Positions 56,028 through 64,000 of a stretch of 64,000 bases of DNA are shown here, piece after piece; within the stretch, counting starts at the first letter, position 1, and the number at the start of each line of letters is the position of its first letter. The notes beneath the pieces were generated by a model. The model was not told the DNA's origin and made no database searches. It saw nothing but the letters and a program-made list of their open reading frames with translations. The position numbers were made by a program, and so were the translations under genes. The stretch is from Rhabdaerophilum sp. SD176 (GTDB taxonomy: Bacteria; Pseudomonadota; Alphaproteobacteria; Rhizobiales; Beijerinckiaceae): the NCBI RefSeq assembly GCF_030143245.1, contig NZ_JARJNS010000001.1, positions 372,001 through 436,000 on the forward strand, read 5' to 3'.

Positions 56028-56647
56028 CCCTTCTGGCCGATCCGGCCTTCCGTCCCGGCCAGAAGGCGCTCGATATTCGGGCGGTGCTTCCACCAGAGCA
56101 AGGCCGCCATGATGAGGAAGACGAGGCTCATCGCCGTCACCTGCCCGGCGCGCCAGTCGAGTACGAGATGGCCGATCGGCAGCAAAGCCGAAGCCACAAG
56201 CGCGGCGAGCGAGGAATAGCGCGTCACGTAGGCCACGGCGAGCCAGAGCACGGCGAAGGCGATCAAGCCGGGCCACCAGAGCGCCAGCAGCACACCGATG
56301 AAGGTGGCGACGCCCTTGCCCCCGGCGAATCTAAGCCAGACCGGATAGAGATGACCGAGAAAGGCGCCCAATCCGGCGAGAACCCCTGCCCCCGCCCCCC
56401 AGCGCATCGCCACCCAGACGGCGATGCTGCCCTTGAGCGCATCCAGCAGGAGGGTCGCCGCCGCGAGATCCTTCCGGCCGGTCCGCAACACATTCGTCGC
56501 GCCGATATTGCCCGAACCGATCGCGCGGAGATCCGCCGTGCCGGCAAGCCGCGTGAGGATCAACCCGAACGGGATCGAACCCAGCAGATAGCCGAAAGCC
56601 AGCGCCAGCAGCGCGCCCGCAGCACCCAGTCCCGCCAGTTCGGCCAT
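56024..56647 (-). CDS. plsY: Glycerol-3-phosphate acyltransferase PlsY
   Basis: PlsY transfers an acyl group from acyl phosphate to glycerol-3-phosphate, the first step of phospholipid synthesis. The 207-residue inner-membrane protein has the conserved loops [24 protein letters not shown] and [18 protein letters not shown], with about six helices. It lies 45 bp downstream of the pyrC-like gene and overlaps dprA, the usual pyrC-plsY-dprA order in alphaproteobacteria. Confidence 0.96.
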   Translation of the reverse strand: MAELAGLGAAGALLALAFGYLLGSIPFGLILTRLAGTADLRAIGSGNIGATNVLRTGRKDLAAATLLLDALKGSIAVWVAMRWGAGAGVLAGLGAFLGHLYPVWLRFAGGKGVATFIGVLLALWWPGLIAFAVLWLAVAYVTRYSSLAALVASALLPIGHLVLDWRAGQVTAMSLVFLIMAALLWWKHRPNIERLLAGTEGRIGQKG

Positions 56648-56692
56648 GATCCCTCCGGATTTCTTCTCTGCCCCGGCAGCGGGGATCCTGCG

Positions 56693-58000
56693 TTACGAAA
56701 GGCGATGCACGACACGCCCCGCCACCAACGTGGCAAAGACCTTGCCTGAAAGCCGCGCCTCGTCAAAGGGCGTGTTCTTGCACCGGGAATGCAACCCGGC
56801 GGCATCCACCACCCAGGGGTAGTCCCGGTCCAGAACGATGAGATCGGCCGGCGCCCCCCGCGCCATCCGGCCCGTCTCCAGCCCGGCCAGCCGGGCCGGG
56901 GCCGCACTCATCGCCTCCAGCAGGCGCTTCAGGCTGATCAGCCCGGCCTCGACCAGCTGCAAGCCGGCCGAGAGCATGGTTTCCAGCCCGATGGCGCCCG
57001 GCTCGCATTCTGCAAAAGTCAGGCGCTTGGTTTCAACATCCTGGGGGTTGTGGTCGGAGACGATGATATCGACCAGCCCCTCGGCCAGAGCCTCGACCAT
57101 GGCCAGCCGGTCCTCTTCGCTGCGCAGCGGCGGGCGGAGCTTCAGGAACGTGCGGTAACCGCCGATATCCATTTCGTTCAGCGTCAGATGGTTGATCGAG
57201 ACGCCGGCCGTCACCGGCAGGCCGGCGTGCTTGGCCCGGCGGATCACCTCGAGGCTCTCGCGGCAGGTGATCATCGCGGCGTGGTAGCGCCCGCCCGTGA
57301 GCTGGACCAAACGCATGTCGCGCTCGAGCATGATCGTCTCGGCCGCACGCGGAATGCCCGGCAGGCCGAGCCGCGTCGCGAACTCGCCCTCGTTCATCAC
57401 GCCCTCGCCGACAAGGTTCGGATCCTCGACATGGTGGATCACCGGCATGTCGAACATGCGCGCATAGGTCAGCGCCCGGCGCATGACCTGGGCATTGGTG
57501 ACCGGCCGGTCACCATCCGTCACCGCCACGGCGCCGGCCTCCTTCAGCAGGCCGATCTCGCTCATCTCCTGCCCGCGGCACCCCTTGGTGAGTGCGGCTG
57601 CGACGCGAATATGGACGATACCGGTATCCCGCGCGCGGCGCAGCACGAAATCCACCACGGCAGGATCATCGATCACCGGCGAGGTATTCGGCTGCGCGAC
57701 CACGGTCGTCACCCCACCCGCCGCCGCCGCCTCGGAGGCGGAACGGAGCGTCTCGCGGTATTCCTCGCCCGGCTCGCCGATAAAGGCCCGGAGATCCACC
57801 AGCCCGGGCAGGACAAACCGCCCCGCGCAGTCAAGGACATCCGCATCCGCCACGCTCCCGGGGGCGGCAAGATCCGACGAGAAATCCGCGATCCGCCCGC
57901 CGGAGACGAGCACGCCGCCGGGCGATTCGAGGCCTGTCACCGGATCGAGCAGCCGCGCATGGACCAGATGCAGGGGGCGGGGCTCAGTAGCGGTCATCAT
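56693..58000 (-). CDS. pyrC: Dihydroorotase-like protein lacking the HxH metal motif
   Basis: This 435-residue amidohydrolase-fold protein has dihydroorotase features (GEPGEEYRETLRSASEAAAAGGVTTVVAQPNTSP, IIVSDHNPQDVETK, GLETMLSAGL). The metal-binding D-x-H-x-H after LPGLVD is D69-L-R71-A-F73 here, so the two first-shell histidines are gone. In Pseudomonas, a similar pyrC' product is inactive but needed for assembly of aspartate transcarbamoylase; this gene, close to pyrB, may be the same. A catalytic dihydroorotase would then lie elsewhere. The start is ATG 58000 or the next ATG, both near GGAGACG. It overlaps the preceding membrane-protein gene by 17 bp. Confidence 0.85.
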   Translation of the reverse strand: MMTATEPRPLHLVHARLLDPVTGLESPGGVLVSGGRIADFSSDLAAPGSVADADVLDCAGRFVLPGLVDLRAFIGEPGEEYRETLRSASEAAAAGGVTTVVAQPNTSPVIDDPAVVDFVLRRARDTGIVHIRVAAALTKGCRGQEMSEIGLLKEAGAVAVTDGDRPVTNAQVMRRALTYARMFDMPVIHHVEDPNLVGEGVMNEGEFATRLGLPGIPRAAETIMLERDMRLVQLTGGRYHAAMITCRESLEVIRRAKHAGLPVTAGVSINHLTLNEMDIGGYRTFLKLRPPLRSEEDRLAMVEALAEGLVDIIVSDHNPQDVETKRLTFAECEPGAIGLETMLSAGLQLVEAGLISLKRLLEAMSAAPARLAGLETGRMARGAPADLIVLDRDYPWVVDAAGLHSRCKNTPFDEARLSGKVFATLVAGRVVHRLS

Positions 58001-58538
58001 CGTCTCCGTTGCGCGCCTGCCGCACCGCCGTGATCAGGCGGAGCGTCGCGCCGAGGCTGTAGAGCCCGAGAATGGCGATCAGCACGGTCGGCATCACCAC
58101 AAGCAGCCATTGCGCGACCGGCCAGGACAGGAGAACCTCGCTCGCGCCATGGATCGCATAGCGCAGGTAGAGCGCGGTGCCGAGGCAGAGCAGAACCGCC
58201 AGCGAGAACCGGTAGATGAAGCCGAACAGCAGTGCAAGGATCAGGAACACGGCGCCGTCGAGGCTGATCAGCCGGTGAAAGGCCGCCTGCGACTGCAGGT
58301 AGAAGGAGAGCCAGCCGCTCTGCGCGCCCTGCCCGGGGCCGATGACGAACTGGTCCAGCACTTCGAGAATTCCAGCAGCCAGGAAGGGCGAGAGCAAAGC
58401 CGCGACGCGCCAGGGCGTGCCGGCCTTGCCGATCAGCCATATCCAGATCGACACCGCCACCGCCAGCCCCCACCGGAAGGCCGTGGATTGCGTCAGCGCG
58501 ATGAGGAGGTCGCTGTAAAGGGCCTCGAGCGCCACCAT
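57984..58538 (-). CDS. Polytopic membrane protein between pyrB and pyrC
   Basis: This 184-residue protein has about five hydrophobic helices (FRWGLAVAVSIWIWLIG, VAALLSPFLAAGILEVL, AVFLILALLFGFIYRFSLAVLLCLGTALYLRYAI, WLLVVMPTVLIAILGLYSLGA) and an acidic tail (RNGDDDDRY). I recognise no family. The start MVALEALYSDL at ATG 58538 lies one base after the stop of the small gene before it, and its end overlaps pyrC by 17 bp. It is thus translationally linked to pyrimidine genes on both sides. A link to pyrimidine or precursor transport is possible but unproven. Confidence 0.78.
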   Translation of the reverse strand: MVALEALYSDLLIALTQSTAFRWGLAVAVSIWIWLIGKAGTPWRVAALLSPFLAAGILEVLDQFVIGPGQGAQSGWLSFYLQSQAAFHRLISLDGAVFLILALLFGFIYRFSLAVLLCLGTALYLRYAIHGASEVLLSWPVAQWLLVVMPTVLIAILGLYSLGATLRLITAVRQARNGDDDDRY

Positions 58539-58539
58539 G

Positions 58540-58755
58540 TCAGCGCTTCCGCGAGGCCCGGGAGCGCGCGAGGAAGACGTCAAGAACCTCGAGGAAGAGC
58601 AGCAGCCCGCCGATCACCCCGATCGAGATCCAGCCCTTCTGGCTCGTCAGCCCACCCATCATGACAACGATCACCAGCAAGCCGCCGAGCAGGATCCGGC
58701 GCGGCCAGCGCGCCATCAGGATCAATTCGAAAAGATAGCCGATGAAATCACTCAT
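58540..58755 (-). CDS. Small two-helix membrane protein overlapping pyrB
   Basis: This 71-residue protein starts [20 protein letters not shown] and has two hydrophobic helices ([16 protein letters not shown] and [23 protein letters not shown]) with basic ends. I recognise no family. Its ATG overlaps the end of pyrB by eight bases, and it abuts the next membrane protein by one base. The two look like partners in one unit, perhaps a membrane complex. The coupled arrangement is the main evidence that this short frame is real. Confidence 0.75.
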   Translation of the reverse strand: MSDFIGYLFELILMARWPRRILLGGLLVIVVMMGGLTSQKGWISIGVIGGLLLFLEVLDVFLARSRASRKR

Positions 58756-59692
58756 TGGGCAACCGCCGCGCCAGCGCCTCCAGCACCGCCATGCGGACGG
58801 CGACGCCCATCTCCACCTGCTCGCGGATCAGGCTTTGCGCACCATCGGCGACATCCGAGGCGATCTCGACGCCGCGATTCATCGGCCCGGGATGCATGAC
58901 GAGCGCATCCGGCTTCGCATAGGCGAGCTTCTCGCGGTCGAGGCCGTAATAGTGGAAATATTCCTGCACGCTGGGCACATAGGAGCCGTTCATGCGCTCC
59001 CGCTGCAGCCGCAGCATCATGACGATATCCGCGCCTTCCAGCGCCTTGCGCATATCGGTGAAGACCTCGACACCGTAGCGCTCGACACCCATGGGCAGCA
59101 GGGTCGGCGGGCCGCAGAGCCGGACGCGCGCGCCGAGCGCCTGCAGGCAGATGATGTTCGACCGGGCCACCCGGCTATGGGCGATATCGCCGCAGATCGC
59201 CACGACGAGCCCCTCGATCCGCCCCTTGTTGCGGCGGATGGTCAGCGCGTCAAGCAACGCCTGGGTCGGGTGCTCATGGGCGCCGTCGCCGGCATTGACG
59301 ACCGAGCAATCCACCTTCCGCGCCAGCAGATGTACCGCCCCTGCGGAATGATGGCGGACGATGATGATGTCCGGCCGCATCGCATTGAGCGTCATCGCCG
59401 TGTCGATCAGCGTCTCGCCCTTCTTCACCGAGGAATTCGCCACCGACATGTTCATCACATCGGCGCCGAGCCGCTTGCCGGCCAGTTCGAACGAGGATTG
59501 CGTGCGCGTCGAGGCCTCGAAGAACAGGTTGATCTGCGTCCGGCCGCGGAGCGAGGACTTCTTTTTCTCGACCTGACGCGAGATCTCGACCTCTTCCTCG
59601 GCGAGGTTGAGCAGCCCCTCGATATCGGGCCGCGACAGACCCTCGATCCCGAGGAGGTGACGATGCGGGAAGACGAATGCCGATGCGCTCAT
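58748..59692 (-). CDS. pyrB: Aspartate transcarbamoylase catalytic subunit
   Basis: The enzyme condenses carbamoyl phosphate and aspartate, the committed step of pyrimidine synthesis. The 314-residue protein has the phosphate loop [24 protein letters not shown], the 80s-type loop [13 protein letters not shown], and the C-terminal [13 protein letters not shown]. The start at ATG 59692 ([15 protein letters not shown]) fits the family; 22 upstream codons are in frame but unlike it. No pyrI regulatory subunit is present. Coupling with the pyrC-like gene suggests a class A-type complex of the two products. Confidence 0.96.
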   Translation of the reverse strand: MSASAFVFPHRHLLGIEGLSRPDIEGLLNLAEEEVEISRQVEKKKSSLRGRTQINLFFEASTRTQSSFELAGKRLGADVMNMSVANSSVKKGETLIDTAMTLNAMRPDIIIVRHHSAGAVHLLARKVDCSVVNAGDGAHEHPTQALLDALTIRRNKGRIEGLVVAICGDIAHSRVARSNIICLQALGARVRLCGPPTLLPMGVERYGVEVFTDMRKALEGADIVMMLRLQRERMNGSYVPSVQEYFHYYGLDREKLAYAKPDALVMHPGPMNRGVEIASDVADGAQSLIREQVEMGVAVRMAVLEALARRLPNE

Positions 59693-59754
59693 GGTAAGAA
59701 TCCGGCATAGAAGCTTGCCTGCCTCCCCGCAAGCGCAGCTTCCGGTTATCCTCG

Positions 59755-60573
59755 TCAATCCTTGCGCGGATAGGTGTGTTCCGGTGCTGGAAAGCGCCGT
59801 TCGCGCACCTCCGCCGCATAGGCGGCCATGGCGGCATCGACCGCCGCCCCCAGTTCCGCATAACGCTTGACGAATCGCGGCGGGCGCTCGGTCAGGCCAA
59901 GCATGTCGTCGAGCACCAGCACCTGCCCGTCACAGGCCGCCGAGGCGCCGATCCCGATTGTCGGCACCGCAACCTTTTGCGTGATCTCCGCCGCGAGCGG
60001 TTCTTCCACCGCCTCGATGACGATGGCGAAGGCGCCGGCCGCCGCAACGGCCTCGGCATCGGCGAGGATTTTCGCCCGCTCGCCCTCCGACCGGCCGACC
60101 GCACGGAAACTGCCGAGGACATGGATCGCCTGCGGCGTCATGCCGACATGGGCCATGACGGGGATGCCGCGCTCGCCCAGAAAGGCGATCGTCGCGGCCA
60201 TCCGCACCCCGCCCTCGAGCTTCACCGCGCCGGCGCCGGTCTCCTGAAGGATGCGGGCGGCGTTGCGGAAGGCCTGTTCCGGGCTTTCCTCGTAGGTCCC
60301 GAAAGGCATGTCGACCACCACCAGCGCCTGGCGCGAACCACGGACCACCGCCGCGCCATGCAGGATCATCATGTCGAGCGTGACCGGCACGGTGGAAGGC
60401 AGGCCGTGATGGACCATGCCGACACTGTCGCCGACGAGCAGCATATCGGCATGGGCATCGACCAGCCGTGCCATGCCGGCCTCATACGCCGTGACCATGA
60501 CAAGCGGCGTGCCGCCCTTGCTCTCCCGGATATGGCGCGCCGTCCGGCGCCTGATCCCGTCCTTGACCGGCAT
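59755..60573 (-). CDS. panB: 3-methyl-2-oxobutanoate hydroxymethyltransferase
   Basis: PanB transfers a hydroxymethyl group from 5,10-methylene-THF to 2-oxoisovalerate in pantothenate (coenzyme A) synthesis. The 272-residue TIM-barrel protein has the metal-site motif [26 protein letters not shown]-like [14 protein letters not shown] and the [17 protein letters not shown] loop. I chose ATG 60573 ([10 protein letters not shown]), just after GGGGGAGG. panC is not in the window. It precedes pyrB on the same strand, with 62 bp between. Confidence 0.96.
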   Translation of the reverse strand: MPVKDGIRRRTARHIRESKGGTPLVMVTAYEAGMARLVDAHADMLLVGDSVGMVHHGLPSTVPVTLDMMILHGAAVVRGSRQALVVVDMPFGTYEESPEQAFRNAARILQETGAGAVKLEGGVRMAATIAFLGERGIPVMAHVGMTPQAIHVLGSFRAVGRSEGERAKILADAEAVAAAGAFAIVIEAVEEPLAAEITQKVAVPTIGIGASAACDGQVLVLDDMLGLTERPPRFVKRYAELGAAVDAAMAAYAAEVRERRFPAPEHTYPRKD

Positions 60574-60636
60574 GGAAGCCTCCCCCGAAAAAGGTCGAGG
60601 CTTACCGAAGCCGGGGCGTCCGGACAATCTCCGCGA

Positions 60637-62100
60637 TCAGGCCGCGCGCGCCACGGCATCGGCAATGCGCTGGATTCCGTGATCGGCATCACGGGTCAGG
60701 CGCGCGACATCGTCGACAATGCTGGCAATCATCTCGACACCCAGGGCCGCATCCTGCATCCGGGACGACATATCTGCCGTCACCGCGGCCTGCTCTTCCA
60801 CCGCGGCTGAAATACTGATCGTGAAGCCGCTCATGTCGGCAATCGTCCCCGCGACACCCTCGATGGCGTCCTGCGCAAGCTGGCTCGAGGCCTGGACCGC
60901 CACAATATGGTTATGGATCTCCCGGGTTGCCACCGCGGTCTGCCCGGCAAGCGCCTTGACCTCGGAAGCCACGACAGCAAAGCCCTTGCCCGCTTCGCCG
61001 GCGCGGGCCGCCTCGATCGTGGCATTCAGGGCGAGAAGGTTTGTCTGACGCGCAATCTGCTCGATCAGGTTCACGACACCGGCAATCCGGTCAGCATCCT
61101 CGAGCAGTGCCTGCATGATCGAGATCGCGTTCCGGGATTTCTCGACCGCCCCCGAACTCACCGTGACGGATTTCAGCACCTGCTGCCCGATCTCGTCGAT
61201 CGACGATTTCAGTTCCGATGACGAAGCCGCGATCGCGCTCAGATTGGCCGAAGCCAGTGCAATATTCTCGGCGCCGGATGTTGCCTGGGCGCTGGTACTG
61301 GCCAGGGATTCGCCGATATGCAGGACGCTGTCATGCACGGCATCCCAGAGCCCCATGCGCCGGTTTTTGGCGCGGATATTTCCGGTGACATCCGCCGCCA
61401 TGCAAAGAATGCCAATACGCTGGCCGAGCGCATCATAGGCAGGCTGATAGCTGGCCTCGAGCCAGATATCGCTGCCATTGGATGACCTGTACCGGTTCTG
61501 GCCGCTGATGATCTTGCCGCCCCGCAGATCCGTCCAGAACACCGCGTAGTCGGGCCCCTCCAACCTGTCCGGATGGCAAAGTTGACGGTGGTTCAGAGCG
61601 GAAGCGGATTCGCGGGCAAATCCCATCGTGTCGAAAAAGCGGTCATTGGCGTCGACAAGGTTGCCGTCGAAATCAAACCGGATCGTCATGCGCTGATGAT
61701 CGACCGCCTTTCTCAGGCTGACGAGTCCGGCATGGTCCTCGCACTCGGCGCTGATGTCGAGTCCCGAGAAGACGAATTCCGGCCGACGCTTACGGCCAGC
61801 CCGGATCGCGACGGCGCCTTTCACCCACAGGCAACGCCCGTCATGACGCCGAAAGGCGAGCGTGAAGGGTTGCTGCTTTCCCGCTTCGGCAGCCCTGCAT
61901 GCATCCTGCCAGGTGATCATCTGTTCGGGAGAGGCAAGCAGGGCCTCGAGCGGCTTGCCGGCCAGAGTGTCGCCGGGAAAGCAAAGAGCGGCGTGAAACG
62001 CTGCGTCTGCCGCCAGCAGCGACCTGTCGGCTGAAACCGAACAGCTCATTATGACTGACGATGCTGGAGTCGACGCCGCAGGTGAGAAGATTTTCAGCAT
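60637..62100 (-). CDS. Soluble PAS-PAS methyl-accepting chemotaxis protein
   Basis: This 487-residue receptor has no transmembrane helix. Two PAS domains (about residues 20-120 and 130-245; the second includes [20 protein letters not shown] and [16 protein letters not shown]) lead into a methyl-accepting signalling domain with [40 protein letters not shown]. The short signalling module starting near residue 255 and the lack of membrane anchors suggest a cytosolic energy or redox sensor, possibly binding haem or flavin. The cofactor cannot be seen from the sequence. The start at ATG 62100 has no good ribosome binding site; ATG 62049 is an alternative. topA is divergent. Confidence 0.88.
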   Translation of the reverse strand: MLKIFSPAASTPASSVIMSCSVSADRSLLAADAAFHAALCFPGDTLAGKPLEALLASPEQMITWQDACRAAEAGKQQPFTLAFRRHDGRCLWVKGAVAIRAGRKRRPEFVFSGLDISAECEDHAGLVSLRKAVDHQRMTIRFDFDGNLVDANDRFFDTMGFARESASALNHRQLCHPDRLEGPDYAVFWTDLRGGKIISGQNRYRSSNGSDIWLEASYQPAYDALGQRIGILCMAADVTGNIRAKNRRMGLWDAVHDSVLHIGESLASTSAQATSGAENIALASANLSAIAASSSELKSSIDEIGQQVLKSVTVSSGAVEKSRNAISIMQALLEDADRIAGVVNLIEQIARQTNLLALNATIEAARAGEAGKGFAVVASEVKALAGQTAVATREIHNHIVAVQASSQLAQDAIEGVAGTIADMSGFTISISAAVEEQAAVTADMSSRMQDAALGVEMIASIVDDVARLTRDADHGIQRIADAVARAA

Positions 62101-62322
62101 AGACTAACCGGACATGGTTTGAACGCCGTGACGAGGTTTGGACGAAACAGATTTAGATATCGTTCATACAGTAAGCGGCAGCAGGCCTGCGGGCGCCTTT
62201 CCCGTGCGGCAGGACCTGTGCCGGCAGGGCATCGCCGCCTCCCTGTCCGGGCCGGACCACAACCCCATTTGACAAACGGGGCGCGCGCCGCCACTTATCC
62301 CGGCCGTTCGGAAGGGACATCC

Positions 62323-64000
62323 ATGGAAAACCGGGTCGTCATTGTCGAGTCGCCGTCAAAGGCGAAGACGATCAACAAATATCTCGGGCGTGGCTACGAG
62401 GTCATCGCCTCCTATGGTCATGTCCGTGACCTGCCGTCGAAGGATGGCTCGGTGGATCCCGACAACGATTTCGCCATGATCTGGGAGGCGGATGGCCGCG
62501 GCGCGAAGCAGATTGCCGCCATCGCCAGCGCCGTCAAGGATGCCGACCGCGTCATTCTCGCAACCGACCCGGATCGCGAGGGCGAGGCCATTTCCTGGCA
62601 TCTGCTCGAAACGCTGCGCGCCCGCCGTGTCCTGAAGGACAAGCCGGTCGAGCGCGTTACCTTCAACGCCATCACCAAGGATGCCGTCGCCGCCGCAATG
62701 GCCAATCCGCGCCAGATCGACCAGGCTTTGGTCGATGCCTATCTCGCCCGCCGGGCATTGGATTACCTCGTGGGTTTCCAGCTCTCGCCGGTGCTTTGGC
62801 GCAAGCTGCCGGGCGCCCGCTCTGCCGGCCGGGTGCAATCGGTGGCGTTGCGGCTGGTCTGCGACCGCGAGGCCGAGATCGAGCGCTTTGTCACCCGCGA
62901 ATACTGGTCGCTTGTCGCCCGGCTGGCGACGCCGCGCGGCGAGGAATTCGAGGCGCGGCTGGTCGGCGCCGACGGGAAGAAGATCAACCGGCTCGATATC
63001 GGCTCGGGCGCCGAGGCCGAGGCCTTCAAGGCGGCCCTGGCCGAAGCACGCTTCACCGTGGCCGCGCTCGAAGCCAAGCCGGCCAAGCGGCACCCGTTCC
63101 CGCCCTTCACCACCTCGACCCTGCAGCAGGAAGCCTCGCGCAAGCTTGGCTTTGCGCCGGCCACCACGATGCGGGTCGCCCAGAAGCTCTATGAGGGTGC
63201 AGATATCGGCGGCGAGACCACCGGCCTCATCACCTATATGCGAACCGACGGCGTCGATATCGCCCCGGAAGCCCGGGCGCAGGTCCGGGCCTTCATCGGC
63301 AAGGCCTTCGACAAGGATTACCTGCCTGAAGCGCCCCGCGCCTATTCGACCAAGGCGAAGAATGCGCAGGAAGCGCATGAATGCATCCGGCCGACCGATG
63401 CGTTCCGGGTGCCGAAATCCGTCCGGCCCTACCTTTCGGACGACGAGTTCCGCCTGTACGAGCTGATCTGGAAGCGGACTATCGCCAGCCAGATGGAAAG
63501 CGCGCGGCTGGAACGCACCACGGCGGATATCCTCGCCGAGGCCGGGCCGCGCCGGCTGGAGCTGCGCGCCACCGGGCAGGTCGTCCTGTTCGATGGCTTC
63601 CTTGCGCTCTACACCGAAACCTCGGATGACGAGGAAGACGAGGAAAACCGCCGCCTCCCGGCCATGAGCCGCGGCGAGGCCCTGGCGCGCAAGGCGCTGA
63701 ACGCGACCCAGCATTTCACCGAACCGCCGCCGCGCTATTCCGAGGCCAGCCTCATCAAACGCATGGAAGAACTCGGGATCGGCCGGCCCTCGACCTATGC
63801 CGCAACGCTCGCTGTCCTGCGCGATCGCGAATATGTGAAGATCGAGAAGAAGCGCCTCGTCCCCGAGGACAAGGGCCGCATCGTGACGGCTTTCCTCGAG
63901 AGCTTCTTCGCGAAATATGTCGAATACGATTTCACCGCCGATCTCGAGAATGATCTCGACCGCATCTCGAATGCGGAAGTGGACTGGCGCTCCGTGCTCC
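62323..64000 (+). CDS. topA: DNA topoisomerase I (N-terminal part, runs off the window)
   Basis: TopA relaxes negative supercoils by a type IA mechanism. About 559 codons are present: the TOPRIM domain (VVIVESPSKAKTINKYLG, ATDPDREGEAISWHL), the LPGARSAGRVQSVALRLV region and the active-site Tyr305 in LITYMRTDG, then the RPTDAFRVPK and EELGIGRPSTYA segments. The C-terminal zinc or basic region lies beyond the edge. GGAAGGG precedes ATG 62323. In many alphaproteobacteria topA directly follows dprA; here it is 6 kb away and points the other way. Confidence 0.97.
   Translation, partial: MENRVVIVESPSKAKTINKYLGRGYEVIASYGHVRDLPSKDGSVDPDNDFAMIWEADGRGAKQIAAIASAVKDADRVILATDPDREGEAISWHLLETLRARRVLKDKPVERVTFNAITKDAVAAAMANPRQIDQALVDAYLARRALDYLVGFQLSPVLWRKLPGARSAGRVQSVALRLVCDREAEIERFVTREYWSLVARLATPRGEEFEARLVGADGKKINRLDIGSGAEAEAFKAALAEARFTVAALEAKPAKRHPFPPFTTSTLQQEASRKLGFAPATTMRVAQKLYEGADIGGETTGLITYMRTDGVDIAPEARAQVRAFIGKAFDKDYLPEAPRAYSTKAKNAQEAHECIRPTDAFRVPKSVRPYLSDDEFRLYELIWKRTIASQMESARLERTTADILAEAGPRRLELRATGQVVLFDGFLALYTETSDDEEDEENRRLPAMSRGEALARKALNATQHFTEPPPRYSEASLIKRMEELGIGRPSTYAATLAVLRDREYVKIEKKRLVPEDKGRIVTAFLESFFAKYVEYDFTADLENDLDRISNAEVDWRSVL

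Overview
The window is GC-rich (roughly 65%) chromosomal DNA from an alphaproteobacterium. The conserved order tRNA-Leu / tig / clpP / clpX / lon, the glnB-glnA pair, the suf cluster beside an alpha/beta hydrolase and tyrS, and the rne / amiC / mrcA / prfB neighbourhood all point this way. A perfect Irr-type iron-control palindrome upstream of the suf cluster suggests Hyphomicrobiales, or a relative that also uses Irr. The genus cannot be read from the sequence. There are no insertion sequences, phage genes, CRISPR arrays or rRNA operons; this is mostly housekeeping DNA.

Left part (1-9252): lon (truncated by the window edge), clpX, clpP and tig form a leftward protein quality-control cluster. 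A BenE-type transporter sits between clpP and tig, and tRNA-Leu(UAG) precedes tig. A Tat-exported multicopper-oxidase-fold protein that has lost most copper ligands follows on the plus strand. 9253-23880: glnB-glnA (nitrogen control, with an NtrC-like site upstream), a small membrane protein, a PhoX phosphatase, parE, two paralogous transmembrane chemoreceptors in tandem, an LTxxQ/Spy-like periplasmic protein, an RhlE-type RNA helicase, a TfoX-N protein and sufA.

23880-33621: a GNAT acetyltransferase and a secreted hypothetical protein, then the leftward Fe-S assembly operon in the order nifS-like desulfurase, sufB, small membrane protein, sufC, sufD, polytopic membrane protein, sufS, sufT. 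Two uncharacterised membrane proteins are translationally coupled into this operon, and sufD carries an internal low-GC block. An Irr-type palindrome lies between the operon and a divergent alpha/beta hydrolase. 33746-49127: tyrS, a YhdP/AsmA-like giant, bcp, an M23 peptidase, prfB with a classical programmed +1 frameshift, mrcA (PBP1a), amiC and rne (divergent, with about 510 bp upstream).

49306-64000: a GST, gatA and gatC (no gatB here), a UPF0173 hydrolase, ruvX, a glycine-zipper secreted protein, an AEC transporter, then the leftward genes pyrB, two membrane proteins, a pyrC-like gene without the HxH metal motif, plsY and dprA. panB, a soluble PAS-PAS chemoreceptor and the start of topA complete the window. 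I found no clear stand-alone new system. The best candidates for something undescribed are the membrane proteins embedded in the suf and pyr operons and the copper-less oxidase homologue.
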